Made by a program: the position numbers and the translations under genes. Source: FEN-1191 sp036490715 (lineage in GTDB: Bacteria; Pseudomonadota; Gammaproteobacteria; Steroidobacterales; Steroidobacteraceae). Taken from it: 64,000 nt of DNA. The notes under the pieces are model-generated. The model was not told the origin of the DNA and did no database searches. It was given only the letters and a program-made list of their open reading frames with translations. The stretch lies in NCBI GenBank assembly GCA_036490715.1, contig DASXDL010000003.1, forward strand, positions 162,623 through 226,622. The letters are read 5' to 3'. Below are positions 63,621 to 64,000 of this stretch, in pieces; position 1 is the stretch's first letter; each line of letters starts with the position of its first letter.

Positions 63621-64000
63621 GCCGGCGCCTGCTGCGGCTGCTCCACCAGCGTGCCCTTGTCCAGATGCAGCGTCTGGCGCGAATACTCGGCCGCCTTGGG
63701 ATCGTGGGTGACCATGATGATGGTCTTGCGATGCTCGCGATTGAGTTCCTGCAGCAGTGTCAGAACCTCGGCCGCGGACTGACGGTCCAGATCGCCGGTG
63801 GGCTCATCGCACACCAGCAGCACCGGGTCGGAGACGATGGCGCGCGCGATCGCGACCCGCTGCTGCTGGCCGCCCGACAACTCGCTGGGCTTGTGCGTCG
63901 CCCGATCGCTCAGGCCCACCAGCTCGAGCGCGATTTCGGCATTGCGCTTGCGCTGGCGTGCCGACAGCGGCGTCAGCAGCAGCGGCAGCTCGACATTGCG
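63617..64000 (-). CDS. ABC transporter ATP-binding protein, 5' end beyond the window
   Basis: The 127 C-terminal residues present: RNVELPLLLTPLSARQRKRN, signature ELSGGQQQRVAIARAIVSD, Walker B VLLVCDEPTGDLD and H-loop MVTHDPKAAEYS. LolD/MacB-type ATPase pattern (NVELPLL, DEPTGDLD). Walker A lies outside the window. First visible gene of this ABC operon. Confidence 0.93.
   Translation of the reverse strand, partial: RNVELPLLLTPLSARQRKRNAEIALELVGLSDRATHKPSELSGGQQQRVAIARAIVSDPVLLVCDEPTGDLDRQSAAEVLTLLQELNREHRKTIIMVTHDPKAAEYSRQTLHLDKGTLVEQPQQAPA

Overview
The window reads as one contiguous piece of a GC-rich (roughly two-thirds G+C by eye) Gram-negative chromosome. Lipid A genes (msbA, lpxK, kdsB), Lol lipoprotein export, a type II secretion locus, and E. 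coli-like neighbourhoods (ftsK-lolA-rarA-serS / trxB / aat-infA-clpA-clpS; rne / rluC / maf-yceD-rpmF-fabH; msbA-lpxK-kdsB) point to a gammaproteobacterium outside the enterics. A Nevskiales/Steroidobacterales/Xanthomonadales-like lineage is my inference from gene content and base composition, not something shown directly.

Layout. 1-2.8 kb: a marR-emrA-emrB drug-efflux operon, cut by the window start, with an inverted repeat across its promoter. 2.9-12.3 kb: housekeeping and accessory single genes: inorganic pyrophosphatase, two small lipoproteins, free-Met-(R)-sulfoxide reductase, a GGDEF/EAL protein, an amidase, a UdgX-type uracil-DNA glycosylase coupled to an amine oxidase, a HAD phosphatase and a GST. 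12.4-18.5 kb: a lower-GC island carrying a CzcCBA-like metal-efflux operon, bounded by a 59-bp direct repeat of the 3' part of tRNA-Ser(UGA). 18.5-25.3 kb: histidine utilisation (hutG-hutH-hutU-hutF, with hutI divergent), i.e. the five-step route through formylglutamate. 25.3-36.8 kb: serS, rarA, lolA, ftsK, trxB, a GNAT-like protein, aat, infA, clpA, clpS. 37.0-43.2 kb: gspCDEF only. 43.3-49.1 kb: a small acidic protein, lexA, an Lpp-like lipoprotein, fabH-rpmF-yceD, maf, a two-repeat secreted protein and rluC. 49.2-52 kb: rne with a ~390-nt leader. 52-56.8 kb: exbB-exbD-msbA-lpxK-(Trm112-like)-kdsB. 57-60.7 kb: a DUF2062 protein and lolC-lolE-lolD. 60.8-64 kb: a small BamE-like protein and an ABC transporter (two permeases plus an ATPase cut by the window end).

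Much of the window builds or services the envelope: LPS flipping and Kdo activation, lipoprotein release (LolA and LolCDE), outer-membrane secretion, and proton-driven energisation. The rest is translation, proteolysis (ClpAPS/Aat N-degron pathway), DNA maintenance (RarA, FtsK, LexA, UdgX) and amino-acid catabolism.

The most unusual signals are: (i) the integrase-less tRNA-Ser island whose repeat breaks in the anticodon loop; (ii) three genes or operons (marR, lexA, yceD) whose best promoter places the transcription start at or within a few bases of the start codon, two of them autoregulated repressors with the operator over the -10; (iii) a GspE lacking the family's tetracysteine zinc motif in a T2SS locus that stops after gspF; (iv) a complete UdgX signature including KRRIH; and (v) a long structured rne leader. 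I found no convincing undescribed multi-gene system; these are the places I would look first.
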